Below are positions 26,277-34,534 of a DNA stretch of 64,000 bases, one piece after another; position 1 is the stretch's first letter, and the number at the start of each line of letters is the position of its first letter. Below the pieces are notes generated by a model. The model was given only the letters and a program-made list of their open reading frames with translations. It had not been told where the DNA came from and did not search any database. A program made the translations under genes and the position numbers. This DNA comes from Pseudarthrobacter sp. IC2-21 (GTDB lineage: Bacteria; Actinomycetota; Actinomycetes; Actinomycetales; Micrococcaceae): contig NZ_CP139145.1 in the NCBI RefSeq assembly GCF_034048115.1, positions 682,001 through 746,000 of the forward strand, given 5' to 3'.

Positions 26277-27143
26277 ATGGATCAGCAAAACAATCACGCC
26301 GTCCCGGGGTCTGGAGCGGGCAACAGACAGCCGGAAAACGGGCCAGCCCCGGTGTGGGAGGGCGCGCCGCAGAAGGACGCGTCCTACCAAGAACCGGAGG
26401 GTTGGGGTACGACGCCGGCAGTCCCGGCGGGCGCGAACGCCGGGACCGGATGGGGCGCACCGAAGTCCTACTCCCCGAATGGTGCCCTGGGTTCCGGCCG
26501 GAACAGGACCTGGACGGCGAAGAAGGGCATGGTTGCAGGGGGCGTGGCGGTGGTGGTTGCTGCCGCAGCGGGCGCCGGCGCTTACGCCGCCGCGAATGGT
26601 TCCAGCGCGGCTGCGGCCGACGGCCAGGGCGCGGGCGGCCAGGGTTCGGGCGGGCAGGGTTTCGGCGCGCAGGGCCAGTTCGGGCCAGGGAGCCAAGGCG
26701 GCATGACCGGCCCCGGTGCCGGCGCCGGAATGGACGGCGGCCCTTCCGGACTGGGCATGGGAATGGCTGGGCTCAGTGTCGCCATCCATTCCGAATACGT
26801 CATCCTCGAGGACTCGGGCTACGTCACCATGGCGGGCCAGGCAGGGACCGTCACCAGCGTCTCCGCGAACTCCCTCACCGTCAAAAGTGATGACGGCTTT
26901 TCCCGCACCTACGCCGTGGATTCGGATGTGCAGGTCTCCGAAGGAGTGCGGCAGCGGGGGAGCTCTGCCGGCAACACACTCGGTCTGTCGGCCGTCACCA
27001 CCGGTGCCAGTGTCCGTGTTTCCGCCCTCAAGGAGTCTGATTCCTACCGGGCGGAGACCATCCAATTGACGGCCGCCGGCACGTCCAGCACTCCGAACTC
27101 CGGCACATCCAGCACTCCGAGCTCGGGAGTAACTACGAATTAG
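26277..27143 (+). CDS. Membrane-anchored Gly/Gln-rich protein with DUF5666-like domain
   Basis: A 288-residue protein from ATG 26277 after GGAG. The cytosolic N-terminus is polar, one helix (about 85-105) anchors it, then comes a low-complexity Gly/Gln/Ala segment with GQG repeats (about 110-160). A beta domain follows: GQAGTVTSVSANSLTVKSDD then TYAVDSDVQV, resembling DUF5666. It ends in a Ser/Thr/Pro/Gly tail with repeated SSTPNSGT, a possible glycosylation target. It is divergent from the response regulator, so likely part of its regulon. Confidence 0.75.
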   Translation: MDQQNNHAVPGSGAGNRQPENGPAPVWEGAPQKDASYQEPEGWGTTPAVPAGANAGTGWGAPKSYSPNGALGSGRNRTWTAKKGMVAGGVAVVVAAAAGAGAYAAANGSSAAAADGQGAGGQGSGGQGFGAQGQFGPGSQGGMTGPGAGAGMDGGPSGLGMGMAGLSVAIHSEYVILEDSGYVTMAGQAGTVTSVSANSLTVKSDDGFSRTYAVDSDVQVSEGVRQRGSSAGNTLGLSAVTTGASVRVSALKESDSYRAETIQLTAAGTSSTPNSGTSSTPSSGVTTN

Positions 27144-27781
27144 GAGATCGCCCCGAACCGGGGCACTCACCGGGCTCTGGCGGTTGCTGCGAACTAAGAC
27201 TTTTGAACCGCTTTGGCCTTGGCAGAACCCCTTACCGGTCAGTAGGGTCGTGCTCGTTCGGCCAAGAATGCGCGTCCTGGCGAAAAAATCAGCCGACGAT
27301 TGGACAACACGCCTCAACCGGTGTGGCAATTTTACGTCAAGCGCATGAAGTTCCTGTCGATTCTCAGATGATGGGTTATATCGAATAATATTCTTCATCT
27401 GAGCACAATGGGGCCCCTCGACAGAAATCCATGTCATACAAATGCCGACTCGCCGAATTGTGATACGACGCACATTATTGCCGCTTTGTCTCACGATGCG
27501 GACGAACAGGCCCTTTGTTACTTGCAAGTTTTCATTGTTACGTTGCACACTTTCAATTGTGAACAAGAACTCAACAGCAACTGCAGCCGCAGAATATTGG
27601 TCCAGCACATCAGCTGCTGCCGACATGCGCTGTTGTCGAATGCACGCCTGACCTTCAGACCCACGAAGTTCTTAGGCATTCGCCTTCCCAGTCCAGAGAC
27701 GGGCGCCCTCCCAGATTTTTCATTGCGGGCAACCAGCATTCGAGCCGCAGTGACGGCCATTCACATTTGAGGTAAGCATTC
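27144..27781. other. Low-GC gene-free stretch
   Basis: About 640 bases with visibly lower GC and no credible gene on either strand. It includes an inverted repeat at 27363-27403 and forms the long upstream region of the wHTH regulator. Confidence 0.55.
27363..27403. repeat. 9-bp inverted repeat with AT-rich spacer
   Basis: CTCAGATGA and TCATCTGAG enclose 23 AT-rich bases. It could be an operator or a stem-loop; it lies about 380 bases before the wHTH regulator gene. Confidence 0.5.
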
Positions 27782-28645
27782 ATGTCAGTTGCATCCGGAT
27801 ACGTCCACATCTCCGTCCGTAACGCCGGTAAGCCCAGCCAGTCGTCCGGCCTCCGTCAGGGTTTTGGCACCCGCCAGGCGTTCGCGCCTGGCGCTGGTGG
27901 AACCGGTTTCCCCGCTCCCGGGTACGTACCCCAGGGCTACAACCCCAACTCCTACGGCCAGCTCCGCGCCGTGCAGCCCTCCGAAGCTGCCCCGCTCACC
28001 GCGCCCACGCCGGTAGTAGGGGGGAGCAACGCACCCAGGTCCGCGAACGATAACCTTGCTCGCGGATTCGTCCTTTACATGGGCATCGACGAGGAGACCG
28101 CGGCGGCAGCCGGAACCTCCATTGCCAAGCTTGCCCAGGAAATCCGCGCCTACGCCCAGTCGCTCGTGACCGGCGCCGAAAGCTACGCTGCGGTGGCCAT
28201 GGCCCCGGCCGGTACCCCCGGTTCCGCGCTCGACGTCGTCCGGTCCACCTTTGGCGACCCCACTGTCAACGCCCAGAAGCGCACCGAAACTGCGCGGCTG
28301 CAGCAGGCGGCGGAGCCCCGTCCCTCCGGCGTCCTCATCGACCTGGCCCGCCGCGAAGTCCACCTTGACGGCGAATCCCTGAACCTGACCTTCAAGGAAT
28401 TCGAACTCCTCAACTACCTCGTCGAGAACGGCACCCGCACAGTCGGCCGCGACGAGCTGCTCGAAGGTTTGTGGCGCAATGCCGAGGAGGTACCCAACGA
28501 GCGCACCATCGACGTCCACATCCGCCGCCTCCGCTCCAAACTGGGCCGCCTCGCCAACACCGTCCGCACCGTCCGAGGCCAGGGCTACCGGTTCTACGAG
28601 CACCCCGAAGTAGTGGTCTGGGCCGCTCCGGAATACTCGATCTAG
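27782..28645 (+). CDS. Winged-helix regulator lacking a receiver domain
   Basis: A 287-residue protein. The C-terminal about 95 residues are a PhoB-type winged helix: LTFKEFELLNYLVENGTR, ERTIDVHIRRLRSKLG, VRTVRGQGYRFYE. There is no receiver. The N-terminal part is a Gly/Pro/Gln-rich segment (1-95), then a helical module (GFVLYMGIDEETAAAAGTSI..., about 95-150) of unknown fold. DNA binding is therefore likely independent of a kinase. ATG 27782 follows GAGG. The upstream region is long and AT-rich. No named family recognised. Confidence 0.82.
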   Translation: MSVASGYVHISVRNAGKPSQSSGLRQGFGTRQAFAPGAGGTGFPAPGYVPQGYNPNSYGQLRAVQPSEAAPLTAPTPVVGGSNAPRSANDNLARGFVLYMGIDEETAAAAGTSIAKLAQEIRAYAQSLVTGAESYAAVAMAPAGTPGSALDVVRSTFGDPTVNAQKRTETARLQQAAEPRPSGVLIDLARREVHLDGESLNLTFKEFELLNYLVENGTRTVGRDELLEGLWRNAEEVPNERTIDVHIRRLRSKLGRLANTVRTVRGQGYRFYEHPEVVVWAAPEYSI

Positions 28646-28835
28646 TCTTAACTTCAGTACCGCAAGAAGGCGGCACGATCCCTCTGCGCCTGCGCTCGTT
28701 CCTCGCGCAACAACGGCGCTTTCGGGATGTGCCGCTGCGCTGCAGCGCCCTTACTCACGGGAGCCGCTTTCGTGTGTTCCGGGCCAGCGAGCATGTACCC
28801 CCGCAGCTGGTGTTTTTGGGGGCTAGGCTTGGGGA

Positions 28836-29363
28836 ATGAGCGACCACCACATCAAGCGACTGGTGATCATGCGCCATGCCAAGGCTGACTGGCCCGGCGG
28901 GGTTGATGATCATGAACGGCCGCTGGAAGAGCGCGGGCACCGGGAGGCGCCGTTGGCCGGGAAATGGCTGGTCAAGCACAACATTTTCCCGGATTTCATC
29001 CTCTGCTCCAGTGCCCTGCGCACCCGCCAGACGTGTACGTGGGTGTGCGCCGAGCTGGGGGATAAGGCCCCGACGCCGAAACTTGAGGACGGCCTCTACG
29101 CCGCCTCCGCGCTGCGCATGCTGACCGTGGTCAACCATGTGCCCGACACCGTGACGACGCTGATGCTCATCTCGCACATGCCCGGGGTCCAGGACCTCGC
29201 CATGCACCTTGCTTCCCGGGACTCAAACCACGATGCCTACATGGACGCCGCCACGCGCTACCCCACCAGTGCCCTGACTGTGCTGGAAACGGAAAAGTCC
29301 TGGGCCGAACTCGACGGCCAGGACGCCCGGATCACCAAATTCAAGGTTCCGCGCGCCCACTGA
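28836..29363 (+). CDS. Histidine phosphatase family protein (SixA-like)
   Basis: A 175-residue protein with LVIMRHAKADWP (catalytic His in RHA), SSALRTRQT and LMLISHMPGV (second His). The short length and position of motifs match SixA-type phosphohistidine phosphatases. Cytosolic. It may act on phosphohistidine in phosphotransfer proteins, but the substrate is inferred. The next gene starts 27 bases later. Confidence 0.88.
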   Translation: MSDHHIKRLVIMRHAKADWPGGVDDHERPLEERGHREAPLAGKWLVKHNIFPDFILCSSALRTRQTCTWVCAELGDKAPTPKLEDGLYAASALRMLTVVNHVPDTVTTLMLISHMPGVQDLAMHLASRDSNHDAYMDAATRYPTSALTVLETEKSWAELDGQDARITKFKVPRAH

Positions 29364-29389
29364 GGCGCAGCGTCTGTCAGAGTTGACCG

Positions 29390-30415
29390 GTGAACCTCCC
29401 ACACTCCCTCCTGGCGCTGCTCGTCGCCGTCCTCTGGGGCGTCAACTTCGTCGCTATCGACCTGGGACTGCATCCCGACGGCGGTGACGTTCCGCCGCTG
29501 CTGTTCGTTGCCATGCGGTTCGTCCTGGTCGTCTTCCCCCTGATCTTTTTTATCCGGAAGCCGGATGTCAGCTGGAAGGCGATCATCGGCGTCGGGCTCT
29601 TTATGAGCGCGGGCCAGTTTGGCCTCCTGTACCTGGCCATGGCGCTGGGTATGCCGGCCGGTCTGGCATCGCTGGTGCTCCAGGCGCAGGTGCTGCTGAC
29701 GGTTCTGCTGGCGGCGGGGTTCCTGGGGGAGCGCCCCAGCCGGAGCCAACTGTTCGGCGTTGTCCTTGGCGTCGCGGGACTGGCCGTGGTGGCAGTAGGG
29801 CGCAGCGCGGTGGCGCCCCTGCTGCCGTTGATCATTGTGCTGGGGGCGGCGTTGTCCTGGGCGGCCGGAAACGTCGTCGCCCGCCGGGCCAAAGCGGCAT
29901 CCGGGCTGGGACTGGTGGTCTGGTCCGGGGCTGTTGTTCCGCTGCCCCTTGCCGGACTGTCGCTCCTGGTGGACGGGCCCGACGCCGTGCTCGGAACGCT
30001 GGCCCATCTGCAGCCGGTCACCATCGCCAGTGCGCTGTACACGGCTATTTTCGGGTCATTGGTGGGGTACGGGATTTGGAACCGGCTGCTGGCCCGCTAC
30101 CCGTCGTCGGCGGTTGTTCCCTTCACGCTCCTGGTGCCCGTGGTGGGGATGAGTGCCGCCTGGCTGATACTGGCCGAAGTCCCCTCGCCCGCGGAACTGG
30201 CCGGTGGCGTCCTTCTGCTGGGCGGAGTGGCGACGGCGGTACTCACCGGACGCGGCGGCCCGCGTCAGCGCCGGGACGTGGTCTTGGTGCCGGATTTGGG
30301 TGCCGGCGGGGGCGCCGCTTTGCCGGCCGGTTTACGCGCCGGAGATGCCGACGACGACGCCCGCTTGGCCGCCGCCGGCAAACGGGCAGGCGCGCGGGAG
30401 CCGGAAGCCCGCTGA
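29390..30415 (+). CDS. EamA-family (drug/metabolite) transporter
   Basis: A 341-residue membrane protein with ten helices in two EamA repeats: LLVAVLWGVNFVAIDLG, GLASLVLQAQVLLTVLLAA, and WAAGNVVARRAK. Probable exporter of amino acids or metabolites. The transporter proper ends near residue 285 (GVATAVLTG); the remaining 55 residues are hydrophilic and antisense to the neighbouring gene's tail, so they may be a recent extension. GTG 29390 has a weak ribosome site. Confidence 0.85.
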   Translation: MNLPHSLLALLVAVLWGVNFVAIDLGLHPDGGDVPPLLFVAMRFVLVVFPLIFFIRKPDVSWKAIIGVGLFMSAGQFGLLYLAMALGMPAGLASLVLQAQVLLTVLLAAGFLGERPSRSQLFGVVLGVAGLAVVAVGRSAVAPLLPLIIVLGAALSWAAGNVVARRAKAASGLGLVVWSGAVVPLPLAGLSLLVDGPDAVLGTLAHLQPVTIASALYTAIFGSLVGYGIWNRLLARYPSSAVVPFTLLVPVVGMSAAWLILAEVPSPAELAGGVLLLGGVATAVLTGRGGPRQRRDVVLVPDLGAGGGAALPAGLRAGDADDDARLAAAGKRAGAREPEAR

Positions 30416-30960
30416 ACCGGTGCCCCAGTGTTGCGGGCAGCCGTGCCCCGGGTGACTGGCCCGTGGCTGGCGGACGTGCCCCGGGCCGAGGGGCGGCCCT
30501 GGGACGCCGTGGGCTTCCGGCCGCTTCCCGCCACCGGCCGGTTCCGGGAGCCGGGCCGACGTGCCGAGGGCCACGCCACACCCAGAAACAGGACCAGTAC
30601 TGTGGCAGCGGCCGAGGCGGCGGCCCAGAAGAAGTAATTGTCGGGATCGTTGGTGGGAAGCGGCGTGCCGATGATGGTCGACTGATCCACGAAGGCGAGC
30701 TCCCACGTGCTGAGGAAAGCCAGCGAAAAAGCGACGGCCAGGCTCGACCCGGCCCCGGTGGCCACCAGGACTGCATGGCGGCGCCGGACAAGCACTTCGC
30801 CTACCGCGGCCACGTAGGCCAAGGCCACGAGCCCCAGGAACGTGACCATCACGGCCTCCTCAAGCGTGATGGCAGTAAGCACCAGCATGCCCAGGGCCGC
30901 GATGGCCATAACGAGGGCGAACTTTCCGCTGATACCCATGTGGCGCATGGGATCAATCAT
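30265..30960 (-). CDS. Hypothetical membrane protein with basic tail
   Basis: A 231-residue protein with four hydrophobic helices in the first 130 residues (FALVMAIAALGMLVLTAI, VTFLGLVALAYVAAVG, a third and fourth after the charged loop) and a long disordered Ala/Pro/Arg/Ser-rich tail ending KSGTKTTSRR. The outer loop contains VDQSTIIGTPLPTNDPDNYFF. The 3' 151 bases overlap the EamA gene on the other strand. It lies 15 bases downstream of the TetR gene and could be cotranscribed with it. Family not recognised. Confidence 0.68.
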   Translation of the reverse strand: MIDPMRHMGISGKFALVMAIAALGMLVLTAITLEEAVMVTFLGLVALAYVAAVGEVLVRRRHAVLVATGAGSSLAVAFSLAFLSTWELAFVDQSTIIGTPLPTNDPDNYFFWAAASAAATVLVLFLGVAWPSARRPGSRNRPVAGSGRKPTASQGRPSARGTSASHGPVTRGTAARNTGAPVQRASGSRAPARLPAAAKRASSSASPARKPAGKAAPPPAPKSGTKTTSRR

Positions 30961-30974
30961 CCCCGAGGGAGGAG

Positions 30975-31679
30975 TTACTTCAGCACGTAGCCGCGCATGC
31001 TGGCCATGATTGCTGCAACGCTTTGGTCACGGCTCCGCTCCGGGTTGTAGGTCACCCGGTCCAGGCCCACCACAAAGCAGGCACCAAAAATCGCCGTCTC
31101 CAGGCTGCCGCGCGAGATGCCGGCGTCCACCGGGTAGACGGCCGCCACCGCCTCGATGGCATCGCCGATAACCGCCAGGAGTTCGGTCCTGAGCACGGCA
31201 AACGTATCCTGCCACACGCTGGGGGTGCGCCAGTTTTCGCTGACCCACAGCCTCGCGAAGGACGGATAATCGGCCATGAAGTCCATCGCCTGGCCGATCA
31301 TTGCCTCCATGGCCAGCAGCGGGTCGCCGGCGGAACCACCCGACGCGCCGGAACCACCCGCGGGGCCGGGATCACCCGCGGGGCGGGGATCATCCGCGGG
31401 GCGGGGATCAGCGGACGCGCTCAGCAGGCGTGCCTTCAGGATGTCCACGCCATAGCGCAGCAACTGTGCAATCAGATCGGACTTACTGCCGAAGTTGTAG
31501 TAGACGGTACCCTTGGAAACCCCGGCCGCGGCGGCGATCTCATCCACGGTCACGCCGGCAGCACCCCGCTCGCCGATCAGCTCCATCGAGGCGTCGAACA
31601 GCTTCTGCCGGGTGGCGTTGGTCCGGGCCGGCCGGAGTTTCTTCCCGGCCGCACCATCGTCGGGCAGGACGGCGCTCAT
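30975..31679 (-). CDS. TetR-family regulator
   Basis: A 234-residue repressor. The N-terminal HTH runs TRQKLFDASMELIGERGAAG...VDEIAAAAGVSKGTVYYNF. A tandem repeat of D-P-R-P-A-D/G-like units (about 92-120) interrupts the start of the ligand domain. The ATG overlaps the YhgE stop by ATGA, so it is the last gene of the ABC-like/YhgE operon and likely represses it through the palindrome at 34510-34525. Confidence 0.88.
   Translation of the reverse strand: MSAVLPDDGAAGKKLRPARTNATRQKLFDASMELIGERGAAGVTVDEIAAAAGVSKGTVYYNFGSKSDLIAQLLRYGVDILKARLLSASADPRPADDPRPAGDPGPAGGSGASGGSAGDPLLAMEAMIGQAMDFMADYPSFARLWVSENWRTPSVWQDTFAVLRTELLAVIGDAIEAVAAVYPVDAGISRGSLETAIFGACFVVGLDRVTYNPERSRDQSVAAIMASMRGYVLK
31335..31412. 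repeat. 18-bp tandem repeats within the TetR gene
   Basis: ATCACCCGCGGGGCGGGG-type units repeat with small changes, encoding D-P-R-P-A-G/D hexapeptides. In frame, so length changes would alter only the linker. Confidence 0.65.
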
Positions 31680-33712
31680 ACCGCGATCTCAGGTTTGAGG
31701 GTCTTGAGCGTCCAGTACTTGTGCTTCCGGACCGCGAAGGTGGACATCGCGGCGCCCAGCAGCGTGTAGCCGAGGAGCCCCAGGACGGTGGGCACAATCA
31801 TGGACAGGTCCGCCCCGTAAATGAGGTGCCGCATTCCGGTTACCACGTAGCCCATGGGGAGGACCTCATGGACCACGTGCAGCGGCTGCGGGGTGGTCTG
31901 CCAGGGAAACGTTCCGCCCGAGGAAACAAGCTGCAGCACCAGCAGGATCAGCACCACCAGCTTGCCCGGCGATCCCAGCAACGCAACCACGCCCTGGATG
32001 ATGGCGCTGAACGCCATCGCCGCCGCCAGCATAAAGAGCCACATCAGGACCGGATGCGCCGGGTTCAGGCCCAGAGCCAGGTCCACCACGAGGGTCAGGA
32101 GGGTGGCCTGGACCGCTGAGACCGCAAGGAACGGCAGCCAGCCGCCGACGGCGATTTTCCAGGCCGGGGCGTTCGACGCCAGGGCCCGCTGGGTGATGGG
32201 ACGCATGGCCTGGACCAGCATAAAGATGCCGATCCACAAGGCAAGGGTCATGAAGAAGGGCGCCAGGCCCGCCCCATAGGAGTTCGCCTTGGCCTGGGAG
32301 ACGTTGCTGACTGCAACAGGGTCGGCGATCACGTGGGACAGGCTGTCCTTCTGGGCGTCGTCGGGGTTGGGCACTTGCCCGGCACCCTTGGCAATTTCGG
32401 TGGCGAGCGTCCGCGATCCGTCGGCGGCCGTCGCGGCGCCGGCCTCCACCTGCCCGGCACCGGCGTCGACCTTATTTGCACCCTCTGCCAGCCGGCCGGC
32501 TCCGTCCAGTGCTGACTGCTGGCCGGTGGCCAGCGCGGCCGCACCGGTGTGGAGCTGGTCCGCGCCCGCCGAAGCCTGTGCCACGGCGTTCTTCAAGGCC
32601 GGCATACCGGCAGCGAGCTGGGCCGCGCCCACGCTCACTGCCTCGGCACCGTCAGCCAGCTGCTGGATTTGGGCGGCGTCGGCCTGAAGGGTGGTCTTCG
32701 CACGAGCCACCGGGTTTGAGGTTGCCGCGGCGTCGAAATCGGCCAGGATGCTGTTCGCCTGTTCCTGCGTAATCACTTTCGCGGCAACGAGGCGGGTGTT
32801 CGATTCGAGCACGCGTGTCCGCAGTCCCCGGTCGGCGGCGTCGAGTTGGGTGACGACGGACTGGACCTTGGTGTTCAACTGGGCGTTCCCCGCGGCCACC
32901 TGAGCGGCCCCGTTGGCAAGGGTCTGGGTGTCCGTGGGGAGCGTGGCGGTCTTATCCTTCAGCAGGGTGAGGCCGCTGCTGAGCCGGCCAGCGCCGTCGG
33001 TCAGCTGGTTCGCGCCGTCACGGAGTTTCAGTTGCCCGGCGTAGAGCTCTGCGGCTCCGCTGCTGAGTTCGGTGGTACCCGCGTGGAGGGTAACGGTTCC
33101 GTCGCGGAGTGTGGCCACGCCGTCGGCCAGTTGTCCGGCACCGTCTCCTGCCTTGAGCATCTGGGCATGGATGGTGCCGAAGCCGGTGAGGAGCTGGTTG
33201 GCGGTTTCTTCGCCCACCTCCTTGGCAACTGTGGTGTGGACCGAGGTGGTCAGCTTGTCCACGATGGTGCTCAGCAGGTAGTTGTTGGCATCGTTGGTGG
33301 TGACGTTCAGCATTGCCTGGCTGGCGGAATCGAAGCTGCCCGGTGAGACCAGGTTGGTGGAGAAGTCCCGGGGGATCTTCAGCGCAAACGCGTACTTGCC
33401 GTTGCTGACGCCCTGATCGGCCTCCGATGCCGTGCTGACCGGCTTCCAGTTGAAGACGTGGCCCTCGATCAGGCCGTCCGCCACCTTGGTGCCGGCATGG
33501 AGTTCTGTGCCGTCGCCGGAAGTGGCTCCGGTGTCTTCCACCACCAGGGCGGCATCGATCTGATTCAGGTTCCCGTAGGGGTTCCAGTTGGCGTAGAGGT
33601 ACACCGCGCCGTACAGGAGCGGCACCATGGTCAGGGCAAGGATGGTGAGCTTCGGCAGCAACCCGCCGGTCATCCGCTTCAGTTCGGAACGGGCCAGCCG
33701 CAACACGGTCAC
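31676..33712 (-). CDS. YhgE/Pip-family membrane protein
   Basis: A 678-residue protein. One N-terminal helix (ILALTMVPLLYGAVYLYANW) is followed by a conserved outer domain (NWNPYGNLNQIDAALVVEDTG), a 250-residue helical outer stalk of repeats such as L-A-D-G-V/L-R-D-G, and five or six C-terminal helices (FFMTLALWIGIFMLVQAM...). This is the YhgE/Pip layout, with an ABC-2-type membrane domain. Known relatives include the phage infection protein. It starts at GTG 33712, overlapping the ABC-like gene by GTGA. Confidence 0.9.
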   Translation of the reverse strand: MTVLRLARSELKRMTGGLLPKLTILALTMVPLLYGAVYLYANWNPYGNLNQIDAALVVEDTGATSGDGTELHAGTKVADGLIEGHVFNWKPVSTASEADQGVSNGKYAFALKIPRDFSTNLVSPGSFDSASQAMLNVTTNDANNYLLSTIVDKLTTSVHTTVAKEVGEETANQLLTGFGTIHAQMLKAGDGAGQLADGVATLRDGTVTLHAGTTELSSGAAELYAGQLKLRDGANQLTDGAGRLSSGLTLLKDKTATLPTDTQTLANGAAQVAAGNAQLNTKVQSVVTQLDAADRGLRTRVLESNTRLVAAKVITQEQANSILADFDAAATSNPVARAKTTLQADAAQIQQLADGAEAVSVGAAQLAAGMPALKNAVAQASAGADQLHTGAAALATGQQSALDGAGRLAEGANKVDAGAGQVEAGAATAADGSRTLATEIAKGAGQVPNPDDAQKDSLSHVIADPVAVSNVSQAKANSYGAGLAPFFMTLALWIGIFMLVQAMRPITQRALASNAPAWKIAVGGWLPFLAVSAVQATLLTLVVDLALGLNPAHPVLMWLFMLAAAMAFSAIIQGVVALLGSPGKLVVLILLVLQLVSSGGTFPWQTTPQPLHVVHEVLPMGYVVTGMRHLIYGADLSMIVPTVLGLLGYTLLGAAMSTFAVRKHKYWTLKTLKPEIAV

Positions 33713-34497
33713 TTGGCGTCCTCGGTTTCGCGTAGGAGGGCTTCGGATTCGTCGTCAGCCAGGGAAGGTTGGTCGGTCACGGCGGTTTGGGCCGGGGTGG
33801 ATTCAGGTGCCGATTCCAGCGCGGCGGGCGCTTCCTCCGCCGGCTGGACCGCGTTGCCGATCACGGCGGCGGGACCCGTCCACGAGTCCGGGAGGGCAGT
33901 GACGGTAGCGACGACGGCGAGTGGCCGCCCGCCGTCGTACGCCAGCGCTTTAAGCCGCGGGAGCCAGTCCGCAGCGCTGGCACTGTGCCGGTCCGGGGAA
34001 TCCACCACCAGGAGGTCGGTGTGCGGGTTGGCCAGCGCGAGGGCGGTCAGCAACTCCGTCCGTTTGCCGGCGGGGAGCTGTTCGGTCCAAAGATCCGCGA
34101 TGTCCTCAAACCTGTTGATTTTGAGCCAGGGCTTGCTGAGGAGTGCGCCGCGGTAGCGGCGGGGGACCAGGGCGAGGTCCTCGGTCACGAGGTCGCGCAC
34201 GCTGAGGTGCTGCTCGGGTTCGTTGACTCCGGGGGAGTCGACCAGGGCGCTGGCCAGCCGAAGCGTCTTGGTACGGGAGTTGCCGGCCCAGGTAATCAGG
34301 CCGCCGGTGGGCTTCATGCGGCCACTGATGGTCAGTGCGAGGGCGGTTCTCTGGTCCTGCCGGTCTGCTGCCACCAGCAGCAGCTCACCGGGGCTGACGC
34401 GCAGGGAGGTGGGCGGAAGAAGTTCATCGCGCCGGCCCTTCACGTGGAGCTGCTGGACAAATAGCAAGGATGGCCTTTCGACGATTAATGTCTGCAC
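33709..34497 (-). CDS. ABC ATPase-like protein with degenerate ATP site
   Basis: A 262-residue ABC NBD-like protein. The expected blocks are recognisable but altered: LRVSPGELLLVAADRQDQRTAL replaces Walker A with Arg50 at the Lys position and no G-x-G-K; LPAGKRTELL (141-150) stands for LSGGQ; LLVVDSPD (162-169) is Walker B with Ser167 instead of the catalytic Glu. ATP hydrolysis is unlikely. A Glu/Ala/Pro-rich tail follows. It is the first gene of the YhgE operon and starts at GTG 34497 about 2 bases past a predicted -10 box. Confidence 0.78.
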   Translation of the reverse strand: MQTLIVERPSLLFVQQLHVKGRRDELLPPTSLRVSPGELLLVAADRQDQRTALALTISGRMKPTGGLITWAGNSRTKTLRLASALVDSPGVNEPEQHLSVRDLVTEDLALVPRRYRGALLSKPWLKINRFEDIADLWTEQLPAGKRTELLTALALANPHTDLLVVDSPDRHSASAADWLPRLKALAYDGGRPLAVVATVTALPDSWTGPAAVIGNAVQPAEEAPAALESAPESTPAQTAVTDQPSLADDESEALLRETEDAK

Positions 34498-34499
34498 CC

Positions 34500-34528
34500 A
34501 TCCTAACTAAACTGACCAGTCAGTTCAA
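34500..34528 (-). promoter_or_regulatory. Predicted promoter with TetR-like operator
   Basis: On the minus strand TTGAAC and TAGGAT are 17 bases apart. The spacer contains AACTGACTGGTCAGTT (34510-34525), two exact 7-bp arms around a 2-base centre. A TetR repressor bound here would block the operon. The -10 lies so close to GTG 34497 that the mRNA is probably leaderless. Confidence 0.65.
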
Positions 34529-34534
34529 ATAGGC

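Noticed and set aside
31335..31412. Possible CRISPR-like array
   Set aside because: Units are directly tandem without spacers and lie in frame within the TetR gene.
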